Shown: positions 15,169 through 24,729 of the stretch, piece after piece
Layout of the letters: each line of letters opens with the position of its first letter
Numbering within the stretch: the first letter of the stretch is position 1
Assembly (NCBI GenBank): GCA_965116355.1
Contig: OZ220679.1
Location: forward strand, 1,364,001 to 1,428,000
DNA length: 64,000 bases
From: UBA1127 sp965116355
GTDB taxonomy: Bacteria; Chloroflexota; Dehalococcoidia; Lucifugimonadales; UBA1127
Reading direction: 5' to 3'
Made by a program: the position numbers and the translations under genes
Notes under the pieces: model-generated
The model's database searches: none
The model's input: the letters and a program-made list of their open reading frames with translations, nothing else
What the model was told of the DNA's origin: nothing

Positions 15169-17460
15169 ATGGACGTCCAGGCGTTTCTCGACCGGGTGCG
15201 CGGGCAGTCGTGGTACGACGGCCAGGTGGTCGACGACCGCACGCTGCCCGCCCGCGACGCCGTCGAGCATGCGCCGGAGTCGTCGCTCCACCCCGCGCTC
15301 GTCGAGCGGCTGCGGGAGCTGGGCCGCTGGCCGCTGTACGCGCACCAGGCGGAGGCGGTCGACGCGGCGCTGGACGGCGAGAACGTCGTCGTGGCGACGC
15401 CCGCGGCGAGCGGGAAGAGCCTGTGCTTCCAGGCGCCCGTGCTGCACGAGTGGCTGGAGGACCGGTCGTCGCGGGCGCTGTTCCTCTACCCCACCAAGGC
15501 CCTCGCGCAGGACCAGCTCACCGCGCTGCGTGAGCTCGCCCCACTGAGGCCCACGCCCGTGCTGGCCGTGTACGACGGCGACACGCCGCCGGACGAGCGG
15601 GCGGGCATCCGGCGTTCGGCGCACGTGCTGCTGACCAACCCGGACATGCTGCACGCGGGCATCCTGCCCAACCACAAGGTGTGGGCGGCCTTCCTGCAGC
15701 GGCTGAGCACCGTCGTCATCGACGAGGCGCACACGTACCGGGGCGTCTTCGGCTCGCACGTGTCGCTGCTGCTGCGACGGCTTCGGCGCGTGTGCGCCCG
15801 CTACGGGTCCGAGCCGCGCTTCATCCTGTGCTCGGCCACCATCGGCAACCCGTCGGAGCTGGCCGAGAACCTCACCGGCGAGCCGTTCACGGCCGTCACG
15901 GACAGCGGCGCGCCCCTGGGCGAGAAGCGCTTCCTCTTCTGGAACCCGCCCCTGCGCGACGCCGAGATGGGCGTTCGGGAGAAGGCGTACGGCGAGTCAG
16001 CGCGGCTGCTGGCGGAGACGGCGCGGGCGGGTGTGCGCACGATCGCCTTCGTGCGGACGCGGCGCACCGCGGAGCTGGTCTACAGCGCGGCCCGCGACAT
16101 GGCAGCCGAGAAGGAGCCCGCGCTGGCCGGGCGGCTGGCGCCCTACCGCGCCCACTACATGGCCGAGGACCGCCGCCGCATCGAGGAGGGGCTGCGCGAC
16201 GGGAAGCTGCTGGGCGTGGCGGCGACCAACGCGCTGGAGCTGGGCATGGACATCGGCGGGCTGGACGCGACGGTGCTGACCGGCTATCCGGGCAGCGTGG
16301 CGAGCGCGTGGCAGCAGGCGGGCCGCGGCGGGCGCCGGGGCGAGGCGTCGCTGGCGGTGCTCGTCGCGCGGGACGACCCGCTCGACCAGTACCTGATGCG
16401 CCACCCGGAGTTCTTCCACGGGCGGCCGATGGAGCACGCGCTCATCGCGCCGGAGAACCCGTACGTGCTGGCGCCGCACCTGCTGTGCGCCGCCCACGAG
16501 TTCCCGCTGACCCTCGGCGACCGGGCGTACTTCGGCGAGGAGCTGCCGTCGCGGCTGGAGGAGCTGGCGGAGTCGGGGCACCTGCGGGCGTCTCGGGGCC
16601 GATGGCACCTGGACCCGTCGGTCGACTACCCGGCGCAGGACGTCCACCTGCGGTCGACGTCGGACCGCAGCTTCACCGTCGTCGACGGGGGCACGGGCGC
16701 GCTGCTGGAGTCGGGCGTCGAGGCGTCGGCGGCGTACGCGTCGCTGCACCAGGGCGCGGTGTACCTGCACCAGGGAGAGCCGTACCTGGTGTCCGAACTG
16801 AACCTCGCGGCGGAGACGGCCGTCGTCTCGACGGCGAAGGAGCCGTACTACACGCAGTCGCGTGACGTCACAGACATCCGCGTGCTGGACACCTACCGGC
16901 GCCGAACGGTCTCGGTGGACGTGCGCGTGTGCCTGGGCGAGGTGGAGGTGACGCGGCAGGTGGTGGCCTACCGCAAGCTGGCACACTACACGGAGGCGAA
17001 CCTGGGGGACGAACTCCTCGACCTGCCCGCGCACCGCTTCCGCACGATGGCGCTGTGGTTCGAGGCGCCGCCCGTGACCGTCGAGGACATCCTCGAGGGC
17101 AAGCGCGACCTGGCGGGCGGGCTGCACGCCGCGGAGCACGCGGCCATCGGCGTGCTGCCGCTGTTTGCGCTGTGCGACCGGGCCGATATCGGCGGCGTTT
17201 CGACGCCCATGCACCCGGACACGGGGCAGCCGACGGTCTTCATCTACGACGGCTATCCGGGCGGCATCGGCATCGCCGAGCGGGGGTACGAGGCCATCGA
17301 GGCGCTGTGGCGCACGACGCTGCAGGCCGTCGAGGAGTGCCCGTGCGGGGAGGGCTGCCCGGCCTGCGTGCAGTCGCCCAAGTGCGGCAACAACAACCAC
17401 CCGCTGGACAAGGCCGTCGCGGCGGAGCTGCTGCGGGGCCTGCTGAACCTGCGCCGGTGA
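15169..17460 (+). CDS. DEAD/DEAH helicase with DUF1998 zinc domain, MrfA/YprA-like
   Basis: A 763-residue superfamily 2 helicase. Motif I is TPAASGKS, motif II IDEAH, motif III SAT and motif VI QQAGRGGR. The C-terminal DUF1998 region has a four-plus-one cysteine cluster (CPCGEGCPACVQSPKC) expected to bind zinc. Domain order matches Bacillus MrfA (YprA) and eukaryotic Hrq1 relatives, which unwind DNA during repair of bulky or crosslinking damage. The ATG at 15169 is taken over a TTG 33 bp upstream because the promoter sits between them. The alpha/beta hydrolase follows within 3 bp of the stop. A partner nuclease gene (mrfB) is not present. Confidence 0.88.
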   Translation: MDVQAFLDRVRGQSWYDGQVVDDRTLPARDAVEHAPESSLHPALVERLRELGRWPLYAHQAEAVDAALDGENVVVATPAASGKSLCFQAPVLHEWLEDRSSRALFLYPTKALAQDQLTALRELAPLRPTPVLAVYDGDTPPDERAGIRRSAHVLLTNPDMLHAGILPNHKVWAAFLQRLSTVVIDEAHTYRGVFGSHVSLLLRRLRRVCARYGSEPRFILCSATIGNPSELAENLTGEPFTAVTDSGAPLGEKRFLFWNPPLRDAEMGVREKAYGESARLLAETARAGVRTIAFVRTRRTAELVYSAARDMAAEKEPALAGRLAPYRAHYMAEDRRRIEEGLRDGKLLGVAATNALELGMDIGGLDATVLTGYPGSVASAWQQAGRGGRRGEASLAVLVARDDPLDQYLMRHPEFFHGRPMEHALIAPENPYVLAPHLLCAAHEFPLTLGDRAYFGEELPSRLEELAESGHLRASRGRWHLDPSVDYPAQDVHLRSTSDRSFTVVDGGTGALLESGVEASAAYASLHQGAVYLHQGEPYLVSELNLAAETAVVSTAKEPYYTQSRDVTDIRVLDTYRRRTVSVDVRVCLGEVEVTRQVVAYRKLAHYTEANLGDELLDLPAHRFRTMALWFEAPPVTVEDILEGKRDLAGGLHAAEHAAIGVLPLFALCDRADIGGVSTPMHPDTGQPTVFIYDGYPGGIGIAERGYEAIEALWRTTLQAVEECPCGEGCPACVQSPKCGNNNHPLDKAVAAELLRGLLNLRR

Positions 17461-17463
17461 GCC

Positions 17464-18339
17464 GTGGCTGGACACGACGGCGCGGGCCGTGGGACGCTGA
17501 ATGTACGACGAGCGATTGCGGGCTTCGGCCTTGCCGTCGCTCTCATCATCGCACTGGGCTTCTGGTCAGGAGCGTCCGGGATGTTGGACCAGCACTTCCT
17601 GTACTTCCCCACGAGCGAGATCATCGGCTCGCCGGAGAACTACGGCATCGCGTACGAGGACGTCCGCTTCGAGGCGTCGGACGGGCGGCGGCTGCACGGG
17701 TGGTTCGTGCCGGGCGCGGGAGACGTCACGCTGCTGTGGCACCACGGCAACGGCGGGAACATCGGCCACCGGCTGCCGGACATCGCCCTGTTCCACCGGG
17801 AGCTGGGCGTCAACATCCTTATCTTCGACTACCGCGGCTACGGCAAGAGCGCGGGCACGCCCTCCGAGGAGGGGCTGTACCGCGATTCCGAGGCCGCGCT
17901 GCTCTACCTGCGGTCCCGCGAGGACGTGGACCCGGCGCGCATCGTCTACCTTGGGCGGTCGCTGGGCGTTGCCATCGCGACGGAGCTGGCTGTGCGGCAC
18001 CGGCCGTACGGGCTCATCCTCGAGTCCGGCTTCCCGTCCATCGAGTACATGTCGGAGGTGGTGCGCCCGTGGCTGCCGGCGTGGGTGGTCCACCGCATCA
18101 TCGCGGCGCGGTACGACACCGGGAGCAAGCTCGGCGGGCTGGACGTGCCGGTGCTCGTCGTGCACGGCGACGCCGACGACACGGTGCCGATCGAGGCGGG
18201 CCGCGCCCTCTTCGACGCGGCGGGGGAGCCCAAGGCGTTCTACGTCGTCGAGGGCGCGAACCACGACGACGTGTCGGCCGTCGGCGGGCGCGCGTACGTG
18301 GAGCGGCTGCGGGCGTTCATCGACGGGCTGGGCGGGTAG
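17464..18339 (+). CDS. Membrane-anchored alpha/beta hydrolase (BEM46/ABHD13-like)
   Basis: A 291-residue protein. The N-terminal membrane segment covers about residues 16-36. The hydrolase fold has nucleophile Ser166 in GRSLG, the acidic residue in HGDADD (about 236-239) and His267 in GANHDD. The oxyanion region is HHGNGGN and FDYRGYGKS. This is the usual pattern of BEM46-type serine hydrolases. The GTG start at 17464 lies 3 bp after the helicase stop, so the two are translated from one mRNA. The substrate is unknown; an ester or lipid is likely given the anchor. Confidence 0.85.
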   Translation: MAGHDGAGRGTLNVRRAIAGFGLAVALIIALGFWSGASGMLDQHFLYFPTSEIIGSPENYGIAYEDVRFEASDGRRLHGWFVPGAGDVTLLWHHGNGGNIGHRLPDIALFHRELGVNILIFDYRGYGKSAGTPSEEGLYRDSEAALLYLRSREDVDPARIVYLGRSLGVAIATELAVRHRPYGLILESGFPSIEYMSEVVRPWLPAWVVHRIIAARYDTGSKLGGLDVPVLVVHGDADDTVPIEAGRALFDAAGEPKAFYVVEGANHDDVSAVGGRAYVERLRAFIDGLGG

Positions 18340-18344
18340 GGCGG

Positions 18345-18436
18345 CCCCTTCGACCGGGCTCAGGACAGGCTTCGACAAGCTCAGGGCGAGCGGAGGCGCC
18401 ACAACTCCTGGATTCCGGCTTTCGCCGGAAAAACGA
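18345..18436. repeat. Family-A and family-B repeats
   Basis: A compound TTCGACCGGGCTCAGGACAGG...CAGGGCGAGCGG repeat, then the palindrome ATTCCGGCTTTCGCCGGAA. They lie in the gap between the convergent hydrolase and fdhA. Confidence 0.7.
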
Positions 18437-18442
18437 ATTGGG

Positions 18443-21160
18443 CTACCCGCTCGCCGGGACCTCCTCTGGCTCCGGGACCTTGACGACCTTGACGGCGCAG
18501 GCCTTGAACTCGGCCGTCTCGGTGACCGGGTCGTGGGCGTCCGTGGTGAGGACGTTGGTGAGCACGCCGTCGGGGAAGTGGAAGGTCATGAAGACGACGC
18601 CCTCCGGCGACTTGTCCGTGATGATGGCGTTCAGGCGCACGCTGCCGCGCCGCGAGGAGACCTCCACCATGTCACCGTCGCGGATTCCGAGGGCGTCGGC
18701 GTCGTCCGGGTGGACCTCCAGTCCCTCTCGGGCGACGAGCAGCTCGAAGCCCTCGGAGCGGCCCGTCTGGGTGCCGGTGTGGTACGTCGGGCGGCGGCGG
18801 CCGGTCGTCAGGATGAGCGGGTACTCCTCGTCGGGCGGCTCCGCCAGGTCGACGTGGGGGACGGGCTGGAAGTAGCCCTTCTCCGAGAAGAACTCCTCCT
18901 TGTGCAGGTAGGGCGTGCCGGGGTGGTCGGTGGTCGGGCACGGCCACTGGATGCCCTGCAGCCGGATGCGGTCATAGTTGATGCCGGCCAGGATGGGCGA
19001 GTTCCGCGCCTGCTCGTCCCAGACCTCGCTGGCGTGGCTGTAGTGGAGCGGGTAGCCCATGCGGTTGATGATGTCCAGGAAGATCTCCCAGTCGGCGCGG
19101 GCCTCGCCCGGCGGCTCGACGGCCTTGTTGAGGAGCTGCACGCGGCGCTCGGTGTTGGAGAAGGTGCCGTCGACCTCGGCGAAGGAGGCGGCGGGCAGGA
19201 CGACGTCGGCCATCCTGGCGGTGTCGGTCAGGAACATGTCCTGCACGACGAGGAACTCGACCCGATCGAGGGCCGCGCGGGTCTTGAGGACATTGGCGTC
19301 GGACACGGCGGTGTTCTCGCCCATGATGTAGACGCAGCGGACCTTGTCCTCGAGGATCTCGTCGAGGATGGTGATCTTGGTCTTGCCGGGGTTGGGGTCG
19401 ATGGCGACGCCCCACTCGCGCTCCCAGGCCTCGCGGGCCTCGCGGTTGCTGATGCGCTGGTAGCCGGGGAGGTAGTTGGGGGTGCAGCCCGCGTCGCCGG
19501 CGCCCTGCACGTTGTTCTGGCCGCGCAGGGGGTTCACGCCCGCGCTCTCCATGCCGAAGTAGCCGCAGAGGAGGCCGAGGTTTGCCAGCGACTGCACGTT
19601 GTGGACGCCGCAGGAGTGCTCGGTTATGCCGAGGGTGTAGATGATGGAGGCGTTGCCCGCCGTGGCGTACTCGCGGGCCGTCGCGATGATGTCCTCAGCG
19701 GGGACGCCGGTGATCTTCGACGCCACCTCCGGCGTGTAACCCTTCACGAACTCCCTGAGCTCCTCGAAACCCTCGGTGCGGCGGGAGACGTAGTCGGCGT
19801 TGTAGAGCTCCTCCTTGATGATGACGTGGGCCATGGCGTTGTAGAGGGGGATGTCCGTGCCGATGCGCAGGCGCATCCAGCGGTCCGCCATGCCGGTGAG
19901 CTCGATGCGGCGGGGGTCGGCGACGATGAGCCTTGCGCCCCGGGCGACGGCGCGCTTGACGCGGAGCGCGAGCACGGGGTGGGTCTCCGTGGTGTTGGTG
20001 CCCGTCGCGAGGATGAGCCTGGCGTTCTCCAGCTCCGCGATGGAGTTGGTCATCGCGCCCCTCCCGACCATGACCGCCATACCGGCGATCGTGGGGGCGT
20101 GTCAGGTGCGCGAGCAGTTGTCGATGTTGTTGGTGCCGATGACGGCGCGCGCCAGCTTCTGCATGAGGAAGTTGCCCTCTGACGGCGCGCGGGCCGAGCT
20201 CCACAGGGCGAAGGCGCCGGGGCCGGACTCGGCCTTCACGGTCTGGAACTTGTCGACGATGAGGCCGAGGGCCTCGTCCCACGTCGCGGGCTGCAGGACG
20301 CCGTCGCGGCGGACGAGGGGCGTCTTGAGGCGCTCGGGGCTGTTGATGAAGTCGATGCCGAACTGGCCCTTCACGCAGAGGGAGCCCGCGCTGGCGGGGG
20401 CGTTCCAATCGGGCGTGACGCCGATGAACTCGCCGTGGGCGACGTTCAGCTCGATGCCGCAGCCGGTGCCGCAGAAGGGGCAGATGGAGCGGACCCTGGT
20501 GACGTCCTCGGCCTTCGCCTTGCCGAGCATCTTCCTGTCCATGAGGGCGCCGGTGGGGCAGGTCTGGATGCACTGGCCGCAGAAGGTGCAGTTGCTGCCC
20601 AGCAGGCTCTCATGGAAGGGCGCGACGATGTTGGTCTCGAAGCCGCGGCCCTCGGGGATGATGGCGTGGGCCTGCTCGAGCTCGTTGCAGACGCGCGTGC
20701 AGCGGTAGCAGAGGATGCACTGGGAGTAGTCGCGGGCGATGAAGGGGTTGGAGTCCTCCGGCACCCGGCCGCTGATTGCGCCGTCGTAGTAGTCCGTCGC
20801 GACGCCGTAGCCGCCGGCCAGCGAGTGGAGCTCGCAGGGGCCGCGCTCGATGCAGGAGCGGCACTCCTCCGTGGGGTTCTCGGAGAGGACGAGCTTCAGG
20901 ATGGTGCGGCGGTTCTCCTCGAGCTCGTCGTCGGCCGTGACGACGTTCATGCCCTCCTGCAGGGCGTGGGCGCAGGAGGCGACGGGGAGGCGGCGGCCCT
21001 CTACCTTGACGACGCACATGCGGCAGCTTGCGGAGGGGTCGACGCGGGAGTCGTAGCACAACGTCGGGACCTCGGCGCCGCAGCGGCGGGCGGCCTCCAG
21101 GATGGACTCGCCCTCCCGGACGTCTATCGACGTGCCGTCGATGGTTGCGGTGACGCTCAT
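18443..21160 (-). CDS. fdhA: Formate dehydrogenase catalytic subunit, selenocysteine-containing
   Basis: One 905-residue gene read through an in-frame TGA at 20104-20102, which encodes Sec353. The order is 2Fe-2S domain (Cys35, 46, 49, 63), a Cys-rich 4Fe-4S segment (about 95-112), two ferredoxin clusters (CILCYRC, CTFCGQC), the molybdopterin 4Fe-4S site (CPFCGTGC, about 225), and the Mo/W-bis-PGD domain. Around the TGA the reading is CSRT-U-HAPTIAG, matching CARV-U-HGPSVAG of E. coli FdhF. Both flanks are intact and conserved. It oxidises formate to CO2 and passes electrons via FdhB to NAD. The start at 21160 has GGGAGGGA upstream. fdhB lies 16 bp upstream. Confidence 0.93.
20072..20104 (-). 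promoter_or_regulatory. UGA selenocysteine codon and SECIS-like hairpin
   Basis: After the TGA (20104-20102), a 7-bp stem GATCGCC (20090-20084) / GGCGGTC (20078-20072) closes a 5-nt loop GGTAT (20083-20079). The loop GGU begins 18 nt after the UGA, the same distance as in E. coli fdhF. An outer CGCCCC/GGGGCG pairing may extend the stem. Confidence 0.8.
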
Positions 21161-21176
21161 CAGCCGTCCCTCCCGG

Positions 21177-22805
21177 CTACAAGAAGTGGCAAACCCCCGT
21201 TGGGCACACACCACGACGGTGGGCTGCCAATTCCTCGTTGAAGAATCGTACCAGACCGTGCAATACCAGCGGGGCCGCCTGCCCCAACCCGCACGCGGAG
21301 TTGGCGGACATGGCGGCGCCGATCTCGTCGAACTCGTCCATCAGCTTGTCGTTCGGCTCCGCGCGGCCCGTCAGGGCGTCGAGGCGCTCGCGGAGGCGGA
21401 CGGTGCCGACGCGGCAGGGGAAGCACTTGCCGCAGCTCTCGGCCTCGTAGAAGAGCATGCAGGTGCGGACAAGGTCCACGACGCAGCAGGCGTCGTCGAA
21501 GACGACCACGCCGCCGGAGCCGAGGGCGAAGCCGTACTGGCGCGGCGCGGCGTAGTCGAGGGGCATGTCGAGGTGCTGGGCGGCGAGGAGGCCGCCGGAG
21601 ATGCCGCCGAGGGTGTAACCCTTGATTGCGCGGCCGGGCAGCGCGCCGCCGCCCGCGCCCTCGATGAGCTCGCGGGCCGTGGCGCCGAGGGGGAGCTCGT
21701 AGGGGCCGGGGCGGGCGACGCGGCCGCTGACGGAGTAGAGCTTCGTCCCCGCGCTCTCGCCGCGGCCGAGGGAGCGGTACCAGTCGGCGCCGCGCTCCAG
21801 GATGAAGGGCACGGCGCAGAAGGTCTCCACGTTGTTGATGACCGTCGGGCGGCCCCACAACCCCTTCTGCGTCGGGAAGGGCGGGCGCTCGCGGGGCCAG
21901 GGCACGAGGCCCTCCAGCGAGTTCAGCAGCGACGTCTCCTCGCCGCAGACGTAGGAGCCGAGGCCGCGCGCGACCTGCAGGTCGAAGCCGCCGAGCACGT
22001 CCGCGGCCTCCGCCTCGGCGATGACGTCGTTCAGGACGCCGTATGCCTCCGGGTACTCGTAGCGGAGGTAGATGACGCCGGCCGTCGCGCCGACGATGTG
22101 CCCCGCGATGGCCATGGCCTCGATGAGCAGGTGCGGGTTGCGGTGGAGGAGGGGCCGGTCCTTGAAGGTGCCGGGCTCGCCCTCGTCGGCGTTGCAGACG
22201 ACGTACTTGCGCTCGCCGGGGGTGTCGCGGACGGCCTGCCACTTGGCGGCGAGGGGAAAGCCCGCGCCGCCGCGGCCAAGCAGGCCGCTCGAGCGCAGGG
22301 TCTCCAGCGCCTCGGCGGCGGCGTCCGACTCGACGAGGCGGCGGAGCTGCGCGTAGCCGCCGGCGGCGCGGTAGCCGTCCAGCGAGCGGAGGCCGGCGGT
22401 GCGGATGTCGCGGAAGAGGACCTCCTCGACGCCGTCTCCGCTGGCGGTGGGCGGGGGCGGGAGGAAGGGGTCGGCCGCCGTGCCTCGGAAGAGGCCGTCG
22501 GCGAGCGCGGCGGGGGCCTGGTCGCAGAGGCCGGGGCAGGCGATGCCCTCGCCGGGCGTGCCCCGGCCGGCGCCGACGCCCGGCAGGCAGCAGGCCGGGC
22601 CACCGCAGGCGCCCTCGCGGAGCAGGCGGTCCTTGCCGAGGTTGGAGTAGTGGTAGAAGGACGCCGCCTGGTGAACGTAGGCAGGGGCGATGCGGAGGGA
22701 CGCGGCGAGCTCGTTGAGGGTGTCCTCGGACATCATGCCGGGCTGCTCCATGGCGTCATGGAGCATCGGCAGAAACGGTGCGTGCGCCCCGGAATGATTT
22801 CCCAT
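21177..22805 (-). CDS. fdhB: Formate dehydrogenase NAD-reducing subunit (NuoE-NuoF fusion)
   Basis: A 542-residue fusion. Residues about 1-110 are a NuoE-like thioredoxin-fold 2Fe-2S domain (cysteines in CGGPAC and CPGLC). Residues about 140-530 are NuoF-like, with the FMN/NAD loops GRGGAGFP, NADEGEPGTFKDR and GSYVCGEETSL and the 4Fe-4S ligands SCGKCFPCRVGT. It transfers electrons from FdhA to NAD. It is first in the fdhBA operon. The ATG at 22805 lies only 6 nt after a TAGAAT -10 box and has no good ribosome-binding site, suggesting a leaderless mRNA. The extreme C-terminus (after about 500) looks degenerate compared with full NuoF. Confidence 0.9.
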   Translation of the reverse strand: MGNHSGAHAPFLPMLHDAMEQPGMMSEDTLNELAASLRIAPAYVHQAASFYHYSNLGKDRLLREGACGGPACCLPGVGAGRGTPGEGIACPGLCDQAPAALADGLFRGTAADPFLPPPPTASGDGVEEVLFRDIRTAGLRSLDGYRAAGGYAQLRRLVESDAAAEALETLRSSGLLGRGGAGFPLAAKWQAVRDTPGERKYVVCNADEGEPGTFKDRPLLHRNPHLLIEAMAIAGHIVGATAGVIYLRYEYPEAYGVLNDVIAEAEAADVLGGFDLQVARGLGSYVCGEETSLLNSLEGLVPWPRERPPFPTQKGLWGRPTVINNVETFCAVPFILERGADWYRSLGRGESAGTKLYSVSGRVARPGPYELPLGATARELIEGAGGGALPGRAIKGYTLGGISGGLLAAQHLDMPLDYAAPRQYGFALGSGGVVVFDDACCVVDLVRTCMLFYEAESCGKCFPCRVGTVRLRERLDALTGRAEPNDKLMDEFDEIGAAMSANSACGLGQAAPLVLHGLVRFFNEELAAHRRGVCPTGVCHFL

Positions 22806-22811
22806 AGGTTC

Positions 22812-22841
22812 ATTCTACTAATTGGCGTGCAATTTCTACAA
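22812..22841 (-). promoter_or_regulatory. Promoter of fdhBA (leaderless)
   Basis: On the minus strand, TTGTAG, an 18-bp spacer and TAGAAT ending at 22812. Six nt separate it from the fdhB ATG. Confidence 0.5.
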
Positions 22842-22876
22842 TCTCGAATATACGTTGGTGTATTATCTCGTTTGTG

Positions 22877-22913
22877 AATAAAAACACGGGCCCCGCACTC
22901 TGCGGGGCCCGTG
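22877..22913 (-). terminator. Intrinsic terminator of the vWA lipoprotein gene
   Basis: A perfect 13-bp stem CACGGGCCCCGCA (22885-22897) / TGCGGGGCCCGTG (22901-22913) with a 3-nt loop. On the minus strand it is followed by GTTTTTAT. Confidence 0.9.
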
Positions 22914-22929
22914 CAGCCTTGAGGTGGCC

Positions 22930-24729
22930 CTATCTGCTGTAGCCGGAACCCTGCTCAGGGTAGGGAGGAAGGCTTCCGTTCAAGGTCTCCAGCATGAAGA
23001 CGAAGTCCTGGTAGGAGTTCAGGCCGCCAAGCTCGCCGCCCAGCGGGATGAGCCGGTCGTAGATGGTCTGGAGGTCGCGCTGGACGAAGCCGGCGTTGCC
23101 GCCGTCGAGCTGGGGCAGGCTGGCGTAGCGGTCGGCCGCCAGGGCGACGAGGGCGCCGAAGTCGAGGAGGGCGACGTTCTGCGGGTCGCCAGGGCGGCCG
23201 GCGGTGGCCGACAGCGTCTGCGACTGCTGGTTTGAGCGGCCCTCGACCGGGGTGACCCAGCGCAGGTGCACCTCGCCGAGGTGCTGGCGCACCGTGGGGT
23301 TGATCTGCGCGGCCGGGCGGAGCTGGACCTCGTAGAAGACGGTGGTGGCGGCGCCCATGGGGATCTCCGCGAACTCCTTGCGGTCCTGCGTGAAGGACTC
23401 GTCGGAAGTAATGCGGTTCTCGTAGCCCACGAGCCGCCAGTACTCGACGACGGCGGGATCCCAGCGAACCTGCGCGCGGGTCTGGTCGGCGAAGGGGATG
23501 GACAGGGGCAGCCAGCTGTCGCGGCTGAAGGTGGCGCGGGCCTGGTTCACGTTGCTCAGGTAGCGGTACCAGCCGTTGCCGTGCTGGGCGAGCAGCTCCA
23601 GCAGCACGTCATTGTAGTTGTTGATGCCGACGCCGATGGTGATCAGCCGCAGGGGGTTGGAGGCGTCGCGGTCGTAGGCCGACTCCAGGATGGCGAAGGG
23701 ATCCGTGGCGTCGACGTTGGCCACGCCGTCGGACATGAGGATGATGTAGTTGTGGGCGTCGGGCCGGTCGCGTCGGGCGCGGTCGGCGAGCCGGACGCCG
23801 AGGTCGAGGCCGGCCTGCACGTTGGTGGAGCCGCGCGGGCGGAGCTGGTCGATGGAGCTGCGCACGTCGCGGTCGCCGGCGTCCGTGTGGCGCACGGTAA
23901 GGTCGTGGACGACGCCGTTGGTGAACTGGACGACGGCGATGCGGTCCTTGCCGCGCAGGCTCTGGCGGATGGCCTCGGCGGCCTCGCGGGCGATGGCGAC
24001 GCGGTTGCCGTCGGCCATGGAGCCGGAGGCGTCGAGGACGAGGGTCACGTTGATGGGCGCGCTGTCGCGGAACTCGGGCGCCTGGAAGCCGACGCGGACC
24101 AGGTGCATGCCGGAGTTCAGCGGGTGCGGGACGACGTCCGTCGAGATGGCGAAGGAGTCGTCGTGGTCCGGGAGCTCGTAGCCGTAGCTGAAGGCGTTGA
24201 TCCACTCCTCGGCGCGGACGGAGTCGGGGTCGACGCGGTGGCCGGAGCGGGCCCAGTTGAGGGCGAGCTGCCAGGACGTGCGGTCCGTGTCCAGGCTGAA
24301 CGTGGAGACGCTGTCGTTCACCGCGGCCTCGAAGCCGGACTGCTGGTAGTCCTGGAACATGGTCGCCGATGGCGGCGACACGTAGGGCTCGCGTACGGAC
24401 TGGCTCGACGCTGCCGGAGCGGTGGGGGCTGAGCCGTAGGCGGCCCCGGACGTTGCGGCGGCAGGAGCCTCCGCCAACGCCACTGAGGCCGCACTGGGTT
24501 GGGCGGCGTCGGAGATTGGGGCTGCGGACTCCGCTGCGACGGCGGGCGCCGGCTGCTGCGGCGCGGTGGTTGTCGTGGTGGTTGAGGAACTCGGATACGT
24601 TGTGGCGCTCTCTTCAGCGAACGTGCTGCGACCTTCGTCGGTGCTGCACGCGACGGCGCCGAGGAACAAGGCGCAAGCGCATGCGGCAAGCGCGGCAAGT
24701 CGAACTCTTTTGGCAAATGACGTCTTCAT
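22930..24729 (-). CDS. vWA-domain lipoprotein, YfbK-like
   Basis: A 599-residue lipoprotein with signal and lipobox LGAVAC. A long Thr/Ala/Pro/Ser-rich linker spans about 35-125. An N-terminal von Willebrand-associated segment (about 125-225) follows. The vWA domain has a full MIDAS motif (LDASGSM, then GSTNVQAGL and LMSDGVANVD). The end is a DUF3520-like region. This is the YfbK architecture, of unknown biochemical role; vWA domains usually bind protein partners through a metal. The start at 24729 is preceded by GAGGTGGGG. It is monocistronic with its own terminator. Confidence 0.88.
   Translation of the reverse strand: MKTSFAKRVRLAALAACACALFLGAVACSTDEGRSTFAEESATTYPSSSTTTTTTAPQQPAPAVAAESAAPISDAAQPSAASVALAEAPAAATSGAAYGSAPTAPAASSQSVREPYVSPPSATMFQDYQQSGFEAAVNDSVSTFSLDTDRTSWQLALNWARSGHRVDPDSVRAEEWINAFSYGYELPDHDDSFAISTDVVPHPLNSGMHLVRVGFQAPEFRDSAPINVTLVLDASGSMADGNRVAIAREAAEAIRQSLRGKDRIAVVQFTNGVVHDLTVRHTDAGDRDVRSSIDQLRPRGSTNVQAGLDLGVRLADRARRDRPDAHNYIILMSDGVANVDATDPFAILESAYDRDASNPLRLITIGVGINNYNDVLLELLAQHGNGWYRYLSNVNQARATFSRDSWLPLSIPFADQTRAQVRWDPAVVEYWRLVGYENRITSDESFTQDRKEFAEIPMGAATTVFYEVQLRPAAQINPTVRQHLGEVHLRWVTPVEGRSNQQSQTLSATAGRPGDPQNVALLDFGALVALAADRYASLPQLDGGNAGFVQRDLQTIYDRLIPLGGELGGLNSYQDFVFMLETLNGSLPPYPEQGSGYSR

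Noticed and set aside
20102..20104. Stop codon splitting fdhA, as a frameshift or pseudogene
   Set aside because: Both flanks continue in the same frame with conserved residues, the stop is TGA at the known selenocysteine site, and a SECIS-like loop follows at the correct distance.
17501..20182. An 893-codon open frame on the plus strand
   Set aside because: Antisense to fdhA and out of frame with the hydrolase. It has a low-complexity Arg/Asp/Val composition typical of GC-rich shadow frames and no family motif.
21177..22805. The missing NuoE and NuoF of complex I
   Set aside because: The fused protein lies 16 bp from fdhA in one operon, the usual arrangement of NAD-linked formate dehydrogenase. 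No nuoG accompanies it.
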